A stretch of 64,000 nucleotides of DNA from Isoetes taiwanensis. Lineage: Eukaryota > Streptophyta > Lycopodiopsida > Isoetales > Isoetaceae. How positions within the stretch are numbered: position 1 is the stretch's first letter; each line of letters begins with the position of its first letter. This document shows positions 25,661-38,245 of this stretch, in pieces. The DNA is taken from positions 7,815,682 through 7,879,681 of the forward strand of contig JAJEKV010000013.1 of NCBI GenBank assembly GCA_021234155.1, read 5' to 3'. A program made the translations under genes and the position numbers. The notes beneath the pieces are model-generated. The model was not told the origin of the DNA, made no database searches, and saw only the letters and a list, made by a program, of their open reading frames with translations.

Positions 25661-26085
25661 AGGTGCACGATAATAATAAACTATGTCGTTGTTGCCACCA
25701 GGTTGCCATTGAGGATGAATGCCATACATTGCAGCAATGTCCAATATTAAATCACATCCAAGCCACTATATTGAGTTGATTCTACCGAATCATCCGCTTC
25801 ATGCACTGTTGGATACAATCTCAGTGGGTTTTTTAGGATCTTTTCTCTATGACATCATGGATGCATGCACTCAGTTATGTTCTCAAACACACCATTCAGA
25901 ATAAAATATATCATAATATATCATTGTACAATCTTTTAGCATACCTATTATTGCCAAGGCTTTCCCCTCGAAAACCCTTCGGGACGGGGTTTTTAATCCT
26001 AACTGTAATATGCTTGTTGTATCTATTGTTTAGGTTCCATAGGCCAATTGGTCTTCGCAGACGATAAAAACAATTCAATTCAATT
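25661..26085 (+). pseudogene. LINE copy A, part 2: C-terminus, 3' hairpin and (CAATT)n tail
   Basis: It resumes the LINE after the hAT-like element. It matches copy B codon for codon in places (CCHQVAIEDECHTLQQC against CCQQGAIEDESHALQAC, a Cys/His cluster at the ORF2 C-terminus). The 3' UTR has a hairpin (about 25965-25996, loop near CCCTTCGGG) followed by a T run, then CATAGGCCAATTGGTCTTCG, and ends in (CAATT)x3 at 26071-26085. There is no poly(A). Confidence 0.75.
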
Positions 26086-26319
26086 ATTGAACACTTAAAT
26101 TTTTTAATTTCAGATAGGGCATGGAATGCTAGATTATAACTTTCTTGCTTTTTTCTTTCTTTGAATGCTTAAAAGGTTTAGTCAAGAGGTTATCTCTTCA
26201 AGAAACATTTTCAAACGAATTCATATGGCATTAAGTTACGATGTAAAGAAAGGTTATTGTTCATGGGCACTTATTTTTAAAAAGCATACCATTTCTCCTT
26301 GTTTTAGTGTTGTTGCAGG

Positions 26320-26464
26320 CTTCACGAGTATGTTTTTATCGTCTCATTGCCACTTTGGCCTCCATGGACATAAAAATTTCTTATCTTATCTTATCTTGTC
26401 TTGTCTTGTCTTGTCTTGTCTTGTCTTGTCTTGTCTTGTCTTGTCTTGTCTTGTCTTGTCTTGT
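26320..26464 (+). repeat. LINE copy C 3' terminus with a pentanucleotide array
   Basis: GTCTCATTGCCACTTTGG, CCTCCATGGAC and ATAAAA at 26341-26375 align with the last 40 bases of LINE copies A and B. The tail is (TTATC)x3 then (TTGTC)x13 at 26381-26460. The array alone would pass for a microsatellite, but its position just after the LINE terminus shows that it is the element's tail, perhaps expanded. Confidence 0.65.
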
Positions 26465-26599
26465 ATAAACTAGTATTCACAAACTAATATCCCATTTGTA
26501 GCCACTATTGCACATCAATTTGGATTATGCATCTGATTCTTCTTATGCGTCTAATTGGTCTATTGAAAAGACAAAGATGTTAGTGGTGTTCAATAAGGC

Positions 26600-26812
26600 A
26601 TAATGGCTAGCTTTAGAAAGCTGCTTTGGCTAGGAACAATATGGAATCAGCAGCATGAAGATGGAAGAAGGTTTTTGAAAAAATGACAGAAAGGGGTTCT
26701 GACAATAGGTATGCTCATGGTTGTAAGCTGAAGTACAAGAATATGATTGGTAAATATAAGGCAGTATATGATATTGGAAAGAAGACAACGATGCCAAAGC
26801 ATGTTTCACTCC
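26600..26812 (+). pseudogene. Myb/trihelix-like DNA-binding domain fragment
   Basis: The plus strand reads KAALARNNMESAA, a stop, then RWKKVFEKMTERGSDNRYA followed by HGCKLKYKNMIGKYKAVYD. Spacing of Trp, Cys, Lys-Tyr-Lys and Tyr resembles the trihelix or Myb-like domains of plant transcription factors and of PIF/Harbinger-associated proteins. It has a stop and no flanking gene, and ends at the junction with the gypsy remnant. Its source, host or transposon, is unclear. Confidence 0.4.
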
Positions 26813-29800
26813 CTAGAATTGAGGTGGAATTGTGCACCCCGGGATGTCCCGCTAATGGACTATCATGCGCTTCATATAAAAGCCTCATCCGTAACTCCAA
26901 ATCATCCGGAATGCACATTCCGCCTTTATAATACAAGACTCCATTGGATAATGAGTATTGTGGAAACTCAGTAGACCCTTGTTTGATACTGGCAACCATG
27001 GGCCCAAAATACGGGCCTCTTGCCACCTTATCCATGAGATGACCATCCCATTGACCCTGGAGCATGCCCGGCTCTCCTTGCCCGGCTCATACTCAATCTC
27101 AAAATCGTATTCTTCCCGCAATTGCATCCATCTCCGCTGCCTATTATTCAAATGTAGTTGCTATGCAAAAAATTTCAGATTTTGATGGTCAGTCTTCAAT
27201 GAGAAATGACAACCTAATAGGTAGTGCCTCCATGCACGCAAGGCATGTATAATTGAAATCATGCACTGGATAATTCTACTCCGCTGGCGACAGTTTACGA
27301 GATGTATAGGCACAAACCTTACCATTCTGCATCAAAGCTCCACCAATAGCCTTTCCAGAGGCATCTGTGACCACTTGAATGGGCTGGTCCATATCAAATA
27401 TCTTCAAAATAGGAGCTCGAATCAACGCCTCCTTCGATTCTTGGAAGCTTTCTTGGCAACTATCATTCCAAGCCAAATTAATCCCTTTCTTCAGCAATGA
27501 TGTGAGAGGAGCAGCAACCTTGGAAGGGACAAATTTGTGATATAACCTGCAAGTCTTAAAAAAGCTCTCACCTCCTTCACGGGTTGTGGCACTGGCCAAT
27601 CTTTTACAGCTTCTATCTTGGCTTGGCGGGATATGTCGCAACTCCCTCTTCAGAAATTACATGGCCCAAATACACTAATTTACGCTGTGCAAAAGACCAT
27701 TTAGACATTTTCCCATACAACTTCTCTTCTCTCAGAATACTTAAGGTCTGCCTCACATGCTCCACATGTTCTTGCAGGGTTCTCAAATAAACTTGTCCAA
27801 GAAATGTCTAAAAACGTCATTCATCAGCCGCATAAAGGTAGCAGGCGCATTGATTAAACCAAATGACATCACAACAAACTCATAATGGCCGTAACGTGTC
27901 CGAAAGGCTGTCTTATAAATATTTGATTCCCTAATCCTTATCTGATGGTATCCGGCCCGAAGATCTATCTTAGTAAAATACTTAGCTTGACCCAATTGAT
28001 CAAACAACTCGTCTACCCTGGGCAACACATATCTATTTTTAATTGTGATTTGATTAAGCATCCTGTAATCAATACAAAGTCTCAATGTTCCATCTTTTTT
28101 CTTCACAAATAAAACAGGAGGTCAAATGGAGATGTACTAGGCCTTATAAAGCCTTTATCCAACAATCCAGCCAATTGCTTTTTAAACTATGCCATTTCTA
28201 AGGCATGAAACCTATAAGGCGGTCTTGATGTCGGCTCTGCTCCTGGAATGAGCTCAATCTCATGATCTACCAATCTATGAGGAGGTAACTGCGTCAATTC
28301 CTCTGGAAATACATCTTTAAACTCATCCAACACTTGTTGCACCTCAGGGGCAATAGTCTCCTCTTGCAACTCTGTCGAGCCTAACAAGCTATCCCGTAAT
28401 ACTGCACATCCCATTCTGGAGCAACCTCTTCTGAGTTGCTTCTTAAGGCCCTTCCAAGTCAATGGAATGATGGCACACGATGAAGCTAACCCTTCCAACA
28501 TATGCTCTCCCCCGTCTGGACTAGAACACCAGACTAGTTGCCTAGCGCAGTCAATGCGAGCACCCCACCGTCTCAACCATGACATTCCAAGTATGGCATC
28601 ATACTTTCCAAGGCCAATAACGTCAAAATCAGCACGAGACACCATATTCCCCGCTTAAATTCAAGGCACTCGACCATAGCATACGATGGCTTAACCTTGC
28701 CATCGGCTAGTTCTACATACCTCGCAGGCCGTTCAATCGCATCAAATTTAACTTAGCAACCAATCTTGGGGAAATAAAACTATGGGTACTGCCACAATCA
28801 ATAAGAAAAACAACTGAGCATCCATCAATAATACCGACGCGAATACAAAACTTTGACCATCCACATTGCCCCGCGCTCCACCGCAAGCGCATATGTGCAT
28901 AGTCTCGTGAGGGCGGATCTCGGATGGTGGCAGCCCGTGCTTCTCCTCTTCCCTGATCTCTTGCTGCCCCTGACCTGCTATCTCTCTTCCATAACCTCTA
29001 CCACGGCCACCTCGATCCCACGCCATGGGCCACCCCTTCCTGGACCCTGCCTAGGCGCATTGTCTTCGATTGCATTGATCGGGCCGATTCGCCTTCCCCT
29101 CTCGTTGATTTTCAGACCCGTGAAAAGATACCCACCATATGTCCTGGTATTAGGACAATTTCACGCCCAATGTCCAGGCTCTCGGCACCTAAAGCATCGC
29201 CTCTCGTTGATGCACATATCCCTTTCCTCTGCAGACATCCGGGATGATCCCCTTGGCTATTGTTGGCCTGCACATCCATGGAGCGGGTACCTTCCCCTCC
29301 TCGAGGAATTCCCTGCTTGCCATGAAGATTGAGCCTGCCGCTTCTGTTGAGCAACTAACGCCGCCGCGGATCGCTTCGATGCTTCGCAATTCTGACAACC
29401 TCCTCCAGATCTGTACATGTATAAGATACTCCAGACATCGTGCTCTTAATTTCCATCTGAAGCCCTTGCACAAACCTAGAACACAACTTAACCTTGTCCA
29501 TTGTAGGACAATGAGGCTGCAATCTCCTGAACTTCTCATTGTACTCAGCTATTGTGCCAACCTGCTTGCAATAAAAGAACTCATTCATCTTCTCCACCTT
29601 ATACCCTGGCGGTGTAAAATGACCTTCAAATGCACTCTTAAACTCTGCCCAGATAGCCTGCATGGGAGTTTTCCCCAGATCTATCAGGCATGTCTCCCAC
29701 CAAACGCGTGCAAATCCTCCTAGCATTGTCTGTGCAAGGAGCGCCTTTACTGATTCCTCTGCCTTAATCAGATCAAAATAAAACTCCACTCCACGGAGCC

Positions 29801-30103
29801 ATGCATCCGCATCATCTTCGGTTGTGTTCTCCCCAGTGAACACTTTCCTCTTGGTATCCTTCAATACCTTCTCTATAGCTTTCTCCGCTTCACTCTTTTG
29901 ATGGGATGCAGTCTGCTGCAAGGCCTGCTGAATCACTTGCAAAATACTGGTAACATCGGGAGCTCCATCAACTCCAACTCCACCTGCACCACTAGCATCA
30001 CCAGCTTCCATGGTTCCCTCTACTCTCTGCATAATACAAAAATATCATTAGCCAACCCCCTCAAGATGCTCAATCTAACTACAAAGCATTCAAGATCAAC
30101 TAT

Positions 30104-30115
30104 GCTCTGATACCA
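30104..30115 (-). other. Primer-binding site of the gypsy element (initiator Met tRNA)
   Basis: On the minus strand this reads TGGTATCAGAGC and lies two bases inside the LTR edge at 30118, fixing both the orientation of the element and the LTR boundary. Confidence 0.88.
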
Positions 30116-31052
30116 ACTGTAACAGGCTTGCCAAGCTGGCCTCTCCGAGGCAGCTTGGGATCCTGTTGGTTCCATAACATTATTACTAGCAATTGAAAAG
30201 GGAGGTTGGGCCAATTAAATATCTTGTGCAACTTAGAATCCATATGACACGGTAAAGAATCCAATCTTTATATTCACATTAAAGATCCAACGAGCTTTGA
30301 AGACAAATCACATAGTACATGTATTTACATCCAAACCTTAACAATGTCAAATCCACAATCAATATAACTCTTAATTATGAGAAAAGTCTTCAATACAAGA
30401 GCTCTCATCATCAGAAGGTTCACTCATTAAAGCATCTATGGCCGCTTGATCCCCCGAGTTTAATGGGGTGTCATCCCCTTCATCTACATATAGGTGGACT
30501 TCATTGCCTTCTAAAGAATGTTCCACAAAACCGGGGGTAGATCCCACACTAGTCTCTACCCCAGAAGGATATCGATGGCCTTCCTCTGAGCTCTGGACAA
30601 TCTATGGCGCCTGTACACTAGCCTCGTCCTCCAGCTCACAAAGGAAATCGAGCATCTCCTCACGCCGGAACTCCGCTCCTGAGGGAAATCTGGCCTCCAG
30701 CTCTCTGATCCTATCGGGGCCTCTAACCCCGGGTCTCTGCGGCCTTACTGCACTCAGCTCCATCGGCTACTGCTTACACCAACCTGGGGGTTAGTCCTAA
30801 AGACTAAGTGGGGGTTTGGAGCATTCTAGGAACTATGCATTCATAACACTTATAACATAGCTTATGCAAGCTTACCACCAATAGTCCCACTGCATCCAAC
30901 CAACCAAATTCTAGAATGGGGCTCGCATGAAAACCACAAAAACCTCCCGAATAGAAGAGAACTTCCTTATCAAACGGGATCGAGGACGAAGGTCAAAGGA
31001 TTAGGGCGAAAGAAGAGGTAAGGCCGAGAAAGGGAGAAGCCCCTCCCCTGCA

Positions 31053-31615
31053 TGGGTTCAAAGAAAAGAGAATAAGGTACTGCTGAGAATAGATAGGCTT
31101 CTCATTCATCTCAGCAGATTTTCTACAATTGTGGATAGTGGGAGCCGCACACATGCGAACTACCCACGAAAAAATAAAGGGAATGTCCAATTATATAATT
31201 TGGACCACATAAAATACAATGCTAATAGATGTTTGGCTTGTGTACCTGTCGAAAGCTTATCACCGAGATTAAAAAACCCCGCCCTTTCGGGTTTTCGAAG
31301 AAAAACCCTAGTGATAAGCCTTCGGCAAGGGGCTTGGACAAACGTAAGGCAGAGAATTCGCTCCCAAAACCCACGAATGGAGAAGTCAAAGCTGCTGCCG
31401 CTCGCCAACCTGTACCTGCACATCACCAATACAAGAAAAAATGTGACAAAACAAACCTCCCAAAGTGGAGGGGCTGATCACGCGTGCCACGCGACAATAA
31501 AACAAAAACCTCTTCAAATAGAGGGGCTGGTCACGCGTGCCAGGCGACAAATACATAAAAACAAAGAAGGGGGGGAGGGTGGGTTCAAAAAAAAGAGAAT
31601 AAGGTACTGCTGAGA
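31053..31615. repeat. Direct repeats inside the gypsy LTR
   Basis: GGGTTCAAAGAAAAGAGAAT and the following AAGGTACTGCTGAGA at 31053-31087 recur at about 31580-31615 with one difference. Between them, at about 31452-31557, a unit of about 52 bases occurs twice (AGGGGCTGATCACGCGTGCC and AGGGGCTGGTCACGCGTGCC). The outer pair could be a duplication bracketing a small inserted LINE piece (31180-31340), or ordinary LTR repeats. Confidence 0.55.
31180..31340 (-). repeat. LINE 3' UTR hairpin relic, minus strand (copy D)
   Basis: The minus strand reads AGGGTTTTTCTTCGAAAACC, CGAAAGGGCGGGG and TTTTTTAATCTCGGTGATAA, matching the hairpin and following bases of LINE copies A and B but with a GAAA loop instead of TTCG. 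A pentanucleotide tail is not evident. It lies in the gypsy LTR and between the direct repeats noted there. Confidence 0.45.
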
Positions 31616-33579
31616 GAGAAGAGGAAGCGCCGATGAGACGTTGATGAAAAACCTCGTCTAATATAGCGATCTCCCAACCAGAGAAGGCATGCGCCGCATG
31701 CATGCATGTAAGAAATGCATGCTCGGCCCATTCTAGAATTTCGATCCGATGTCTCGGATCGATGGGATTAGTATGCATACATATATCACAATAACACCTC
31801 ATGTTCCATGCATTAGCAATCTCATCCGCATACAGTGCCTACTCCGGTTCTAACATGCCACCCGGGTTGATCAGGCCCTGCAGCCAATACGGGCGGGGTT
31901 TGCCTCATGTGTATACACCCATCCACGCAGCGTCCAGCACTTGAGGACCACTTCTGCCATGTAGCGCGACAAAGAATCCAGCTAGGCTAACAATGCCCGA
32001 TGTCACGCGCAAACACAACCGCAAGTCCAAGCCATCGCACATGGACTCCGGCCCCGGAGATTATGCACTTATGCAATATTTCCACATGCTTTAAATGCCA
32101 TCATAACCATATTTCCTAGACATTATCATATATGATGGTAATACCAATCTAAATAGCCCAAATGCAAATTCTATGCATTATCTTTTACACGTGCATCACA
32201 AGAGGCCATACCTATGCCACATTAGCATATCACATACATTTATATGGGTATAGAATTCTATTCTATTATTCATATGGGTATAACAATATAAATATGTATG
32301 AGAACCATGATCCCATAACATACCCAATTTTACCCTTAGTTCCATACTAACAAGCTTGGATCATGAATTTCCCTAGCTTTATGTTTAATTTACAACTACA
32401 CATGTTCCCAGTTCTGCTTCCAACCCTATGCCATACCCCAGCAAATTATATTACATTTCTAACCTCTTTCTTTCCGAGAAGAAAGATCATGACCTCTACA
32501 TTATATTGTTATTATTGTTACCTACAAAATACATTTCCCCCTATTCCATTAATATTTTATCTCCGTCCCAAAGCTTCATGTTAATAATAGTTTAAGGAAG
32601 ACGACCATGGCTTTACATTAAGCGACTTAATTTAAGGTGCGGATACTAACTTAGTGTTTGCTAACCCAGCCTCCACATCCTAGCCAACAAATCTAAATTC
32701 CATGGCAACCCCCATGGCACCCCTTGTTTGAACTTAACATGGTTATTTTTATGTTACCCCTATTCTAACCCTTACTGTTTATTAACTTCTAACCTTATTA
32801 TATTGTTCTTTGTTTTCTTATTCCAGATTCTTCCTCGACCCTAACAGGTCGCAACCAGCAGCTCGAACCAAGGCATTAAGGCCTTCGATTTCCCCTAAAT
32901 CCAGCCTCCCAGAGGCCTAACGTCTGCAAAACGGCCCTCCTGGCCTCAGTTTCGACCTTCTTAGGTCAATTTTAGGCTGTGGCAGCACGGTTCTACAGAT
33001 CCAGCTATGGCAGCTCGGCTGCAATCCAGGGTTTGTTTGAACCATTTGCATTTAAACTCCTCCTTCTATATCAATTTCGGCTCTCTCGCAGGACAATCCG
33101 GCCTGCCTCAGGCCTTGTACTGATCATGGGGTTCTATACCTCCTGCCTCACTTCACGGTTAATTTACAGCCTCCTTCTTCCTTCTGTTACTTTCCCTTAA
33201 TAAAATATTAAACCCTTAACATCCTTTATTTCTACCATTGTTCAATCTGCCTCTGCCTATATCCTCCACCTATTCCTTTAGCCACCGAATCCTTCAGATT
33301 CAGAAATACTAGATACAATTTACCCATTAAAAGATTACTTATGATTTACATCATGTTATCTTTACAACTAATTTTTAGCTTGAACCACTTAAGCATACTA
33401 TCATCCCCGGTGTAAGCTATCAACCACCCACCTGATTACGTTGTCTTTGCAATTGGCCTGTTCACACTCCAAATCTCCTTCACAAAAACTCCTCCTCATA
33501 AGATTTGCCTCAGAGCTAGAAATCCCAATTCCTCTACAATTTAGTATTTATAGATTTCCTGTATAAACACCATATACAT
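31616..33579. other. Non-coding body of the gypsy LTR
   Basis: No frame here shows a recognisable domain; it reads as LTR U3/R sequence. Short open frames at 32162-32584 and 32979-33200 are not supported by any motif. Confidence 0.5.
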
Positions 33580-34394
33580 ACCATGTATGTATTTTTTTTT
33601 TTTTTTTAAAGCAAGAGATGGTTTTGTCATTAATTATAAAATCTCAAGAACATAGCATAAGTGTGCTTTATAGAGAAGCACATGAGAAAATAGATGGTCA
33701 ACATAGAGCTTCATATTCTAGATTATGAGCTCTAGCACAAAAATAAAAGTACAGTATGTCAACAACAATGTGCCAGTAGGCAAAATACTCCAAAATATGA
33801 ACAATTCGATGAAGCCCCAATCTGATGAAACTGAAGCTCTGTATAAGCCGTAAGCACCTGCAAAAAGTATAGTCCTTCCCAAAAATAAACCAGATGAAGA
33901 TTAGATAAGAGCAGAAGCATACTTAGGAAGAGGCTAGAGATGTGGGGATCATTGATCAGAGAAGAAAATGGAATTGAAATAGGCATTGAATGGGTCTGTA
34001 GATCCGAAATAGTATTGATTTGGACCCCAATTGTTATTGTAAAAGAGCCGAAATTTGTCCTTGTCCTCCAGTAATATCAGCAGGGAACCATACAGATCAG
34101 CTAGGAGTTTGTGATTGTAGTACATGGTTCTATACCTGGTCAACTTTCTGTGAGGATGAAATTATTATTTGCCAAGAAAGCCCAAAGGCAGTGAATCTGA
34201 ACCACCTCCCTGCAGAATATAGATGCCCAAAGATCTTCACTCTCTTTCAGATATCTGATGTGCCCTTTCTTCATGAGGAAGGATTCCATGGAAGTAGCCA
34301 AATCATTTTTCATGACCTGATCTTTGGAACCTTGGCTATATGGCGAGATGTCATCAAATTTTCGAGCTCCATCTCCACGCAAGAAGTTAAGGTA

Positions 34395-35534
34395 TTATCT
34401 GATAGCAGAGCCCTTGGCCTCAATCTCTTCAATGCTTCTAATTTTCCTTTCCAAAATGTCCTCACCTATCTGCAGATTTAAATTTGTAGGATCCTGCTGA
34501 AGTAAGGATCTGATATCTTTCATAAACATGAGAAGTTGATTTTTTTTCTCACAGCAATTAAGATGCATAGCTTTAGACCATGTTTTAATCCAGGACTTCA
34601 CAGCTTTAATTTTAGAGTAGAAAAGATTATTTTGCTGCCTATTCCCATTATTAGCAGCCAAGTTATTCATTCTCTCAGTCAGATCCTCATAGAAGGCATC
34701 AAATTGAGAGCAAAAGTTCTCATTATCTAGAAGAGAGATATTGAATTTATAAGGAGTACTTCCTTGCCTCTGGATCTTGGTGACATGAGAAGTGTGAAGA
34801 AACTGAGGCTGATGATCAGAGATAGAGGTTCCTTCATCACTAGAAACATAGCTGTTATCCCAGAAAGAGGTGGCAGGGTTGGACACATCGAATCTATCCA
34901 AAGTGCAGTAGACACGGGCTTTGTCTTTCTGTTTATTGGACCAGGTATAAGTAGCAGTGGAAGAGGGAATGTAGATCAGACCATTGTCTGTTAAAAGAGA
35001 ATCCCAGGCCTGTTTTTCAGATTTAGTCATATTGATCTTATTCCCTAACTTAAGATCCCAGGAGGGAGTGTTATTAAAGTCACCAGCAAGGATCCAATTT
35101 TCCAAATTTTGGGAGCCTAACCATGAATTAATCTCATTCCAAACAGGTTCTCTATAATTTGGAGAAGTAGGAGCATAGACATTAACAACACCAAAGATGG
35201 AGTTGGAAATAGAGAGAATGACAGCCTGCCAAGTTTTAGAGGGACCATTATAAAGAGAAATATGAGCGATATCACTCTTCCATATTATAGCAAGACCCCC
35301 ACTAACCCCAACAGAGTCAATCCAAATAGAGGAGGAGTTAGAGTGAATCCATTCACCTAGATTGCTACACTCAAAAGATGGCAGCTTAATCTCTTGAAGA
35401 AGAATTATATCAACATTGTATAATTTGATCTGAGCAATGGCTCGTCTCCTTTTAAGAGGACATTTAATGCCTCTAAGATTCCAGGACAAAATCTTCATAT
35501 CCAGAAAGAGAAAGGGGGAGAGCAGGGAAATCAA
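34395..35534 (-). pseudogene. L1 ORF2 N-terminal part: AP-type endonuclease
   Basis: 379 residues. From an internal Met it starts MKILSWNLRGIK, then LLQEIKLPS (catalytic Glu block), GGLAIIWKSD, VNVYAPTS, WILAGDFNNTPSWD (Asp/Asn block) and SDHQPQFL (Asp-His block), the apurinic-endonuclease fold that nicks target DNA in L1 elements. The endonuclease motifs are readable. The frame ends soon after the linker (RSIEEIEAKGSAIR) with no reverse transcriptase following, so ORF2 is truncated. Confidence 0.85.
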
Positions 35535-36310
35535 ATTCTAGATATTTTAGATTTCTTTTTGCTCCTAGTGTTTTGAGCAGGAGTCTTATTCATACAGGAC
35601 TAAATAGGAGGAATGAGTGGAATAGAATTATGAATTGTGGCAGTCTCAGTAGGGTGTAATGATGGATTGGCATGTGAAGAAAAACATTCTCTGCTCTTAT
35701 CTAAATCTAAATCTAGATTATTGTTTAGGTCAGATAATACCTGAAAAGGGTTTTGACAGTCGATATGCAGATCAGTTTGATGTTGAACCTGATTATCTTG
35801 ATGTTGCTGATTATCTTTGGAAATAACTTCCTTGGTTTGACTTGTGGATTTAGTCAAACCCATATCCAAATGACCAGGAGGCACATTTGAAGTTGTGTTT
35901 AGCTGGGACAGACTTGCTGAATGGGTGGTAGAAGTCAGTTAAATCCTTGGAGTAGGATTCATCTTTTGCTTAGCTTTGCCGTGAGATTTCATAGTTAATG
36001 ACCCATCTTTGCTTATGTTTTTGATAGGGTAGTCCATTAGGCTGTAGGAGCATTGACCCTTATCTTGACTTTTGGCATCCTTGATGATGTTGGTCAATGT
36101 CAAACATAAATCATGAGTGGCATGTTTTGCTTTTTCTGGAAGGACCCCTTTGACCAGCAGTTTTGGTTCTCCAATTGTTATTCCATTGCTTCTCTTATAT
36201 GAGAAAGAGTTGTCTTCATGAAGCTTTTCCTTAGCTTTCAATTGTTCCCTTGCTGCTTTTTGTTTCTGAATCCTTTTGTAGCTGCCATTTACCTTTGTCC
36301 ATTTGAAATT

Positions 36311-37466
36311 CTAACTTTCTGGCGGTTTCTGAAATGTTTCCAAATCCATGACATTGTTTTCCTGAGTAACATCTCCATTGGATGACTTTTCCTTTGCTTT
36401 ATCTCCAATATTATGAGGAGGAGCCCCTATTTTTCCACCTGCATTCACATTCATTCTGTTTTCTTGCTGAGATTCTGTTGAGGATTTGCAATCAGAGTAC
36501 CAGAAATGTCTTTGAAAACATTTTTGGCATTGGGAAGGCAATCCAGACCATCTAAGAGCTAATGATAATTCTACTCCAAAGGCATCTTTAAAAGGAATGG
36601 AGAGAGGGATTTCTTTGGACAGGTCAAGCTGGACAAAAGCTCTTGGAGGTCTAGAAGGAGAATATTCAGTAGAGATATAGGTACCAATTGAATTAAAAAG
36701 AAGCTTGAAGCATTCTTCATCCCAGTATATAGGATTAAGGCCGAAAAGGGATGTAGAAGAAATGCAAAGATTATTCATTTGGTCCATATCAAGTTTCGGG
36801 TGCCATTTCAGGAAGGTTAGCTGAGAGGTCTCAAAGGTCAAGGGACCATAATTAAGAAAGAAATTTGCTGATCTGGCATTTCCACATTCGATCATAATAT
36901 AAGGAAAGTTGAGCCAGTAAACAGCTTGGATTATGATCCCTTTGTTTAGGTTAAGCAGATAACCCCATAATTTGTCAAGCTTAATACCACATTTTTGGAC
37001 CTTGACTATGACAGCACACTGTGACAAAGCATCAATTTTAGAATGGACAATCGGAAGATTGAGAGAAATACCAGCATAGAGTCTCATTTTTCTTTTCTTG
37101 GAGATAAAGATGTCTTGTCCTTTGCAATCTGCCATCCAATTCTTCATCCGACCGTATCTCCTGGTGTCTTCTTGAAACTCCATATGGCCGGGGAACTTGA
37201 GTAATTGGGTTGAGAGGATGCAGAATGCCCCTATGATCAGGATCAGCAGACAGATTATCCCAGAACGGGACCTCATGCGAGGTCGGATCCATTGCAGAAT
37301 TGACAGGAAGCAAATTTTCAAAATTCCCAAAGAGAATGGTGTCCTGAGGCTTCTCTTGAAAGGAATTTAAGTTTTGGAGAACAGAGGCTCGCTCTTGAGC
37401 GGAAAGTTTGGCGAAAGAATGAAGGAAAGCAAGATTTTTAGGGTTTTCCGTGAAATTAAAGGCCAT
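36311..37466 (-). pseudogene. L1 ORF1: DUF4283 and zinc-knuckle RNA-binding protein, frameshifted
   Basis: It starts MAFNFTENPKNLAF at 37466 and shows KNWMADCKGQ, YAGISLNLPIVHSK, then VYWLNFPYIMIECG and PPRAFVQLDLSKEIPLS, ending in the knuckle CQKCFQRHFWYSDCK (36490-36540). This is the DUF4283-plus-CCHC layout of plant L1 ORF1, a nucleic-acid-binding chaperone of the retrotransposition particle. Two overlapping frames (37466-37038 and 37330-36311) share the similarity, so at least one frameshift lies in the overlap. Confidence 0.75.
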
Positions 37467-38245
37467 CGCAAAAGCTCAGGGTGATACAACAAAAGTAAAT
37501 GAACGAAAATGAACGACAAAAAAAGGGGAAAAATTGCAAACAAGGGAAAGAGACCACTAGAAATAACCACAATTAACTAGAAGAGATCGGATTGCCAATC
37601 CAAACGCCATGTTTGTTCGATTCATGGATTCTTACGAAGAAAACCAATCAATTACTGTAACTTCTCTAATTCTCTGAATAAACCTTCACAATGATTTTTT
37701 CTTCTGTCCAATCACAATTGACTCTGAAAATTCCTGTTGCTGAAATCTTGCTGTCACCTATAAATTCCTCCAACCAAGAATTAAGCATCTCTGTTTCGAA
37801 TTCAACGCAGCTAGGAACGAAGGTATACTCTTGCCGAAATAAGGAATCTGGAAAGAGAGTATTGGTTACCAATGAATTCCATAATTCTGAGGATGATCCT
37901 GATAGAAAACCACAGGTAAATCTCTAGCCATGTTTGAGAATTGTGAAAATTTTTATATCCATCAAAAGCTCAGAGCATGAGGAATTTGTTGATGCTGGCC
38001 CTCTACAGGGGCAGCCAGCAGATCTCCTTCAAATTCGATCCAATTCAAGCAAAAGTTGATGAATTCCAAGAGAGAAATGCCAAGAAAAGTGTTTGAACAG
38101 AAAAATCCGAGAAAAGGACAAAAAAATCAAGAAAAATGGCGCACGTCATTTTTTTTTTTTTCACCATGTATGTATTTTCCCAGCTCAAGTATTAGTTTAA
38201 TGGTTCCTCATAATCACACTAAATTGTATCAAATTACTTACGTCA

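Larger units (their letters stand above)
33596..38162 (-). mobile_element. L1-type LINE lacking reverse transcriptase, with 16-bp target duplication
   Basis: The minus-strand L1 is bounded by the perfect direct repeat ACCATGTATGTATTTT (33580-33595 and 38163-38178). A poly(T) run at the left (33592-33607), its poly(A) tail in the element's own sense, merges with the repeat. Parts: a purine-rich 5' leader (37470-38162), ORF1 (36311-37466), the endonuclease half of ORF2 (34395-35534), then about 800 bases without reverse-transcriptase or RNase H motifs. Plant L1 ORF2 normally carries some 3 kb more. One duplication spans both ends, so this is one insertion, deleted internally either before or after it landed. 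Confidence 0.88.

Noticed and set aside
26381-26464. Ordinary TTGTC microsatellite
   Set aside because: The bases just before it match the 3' terminus of the LINE family, so it is better read as a LINE tail.
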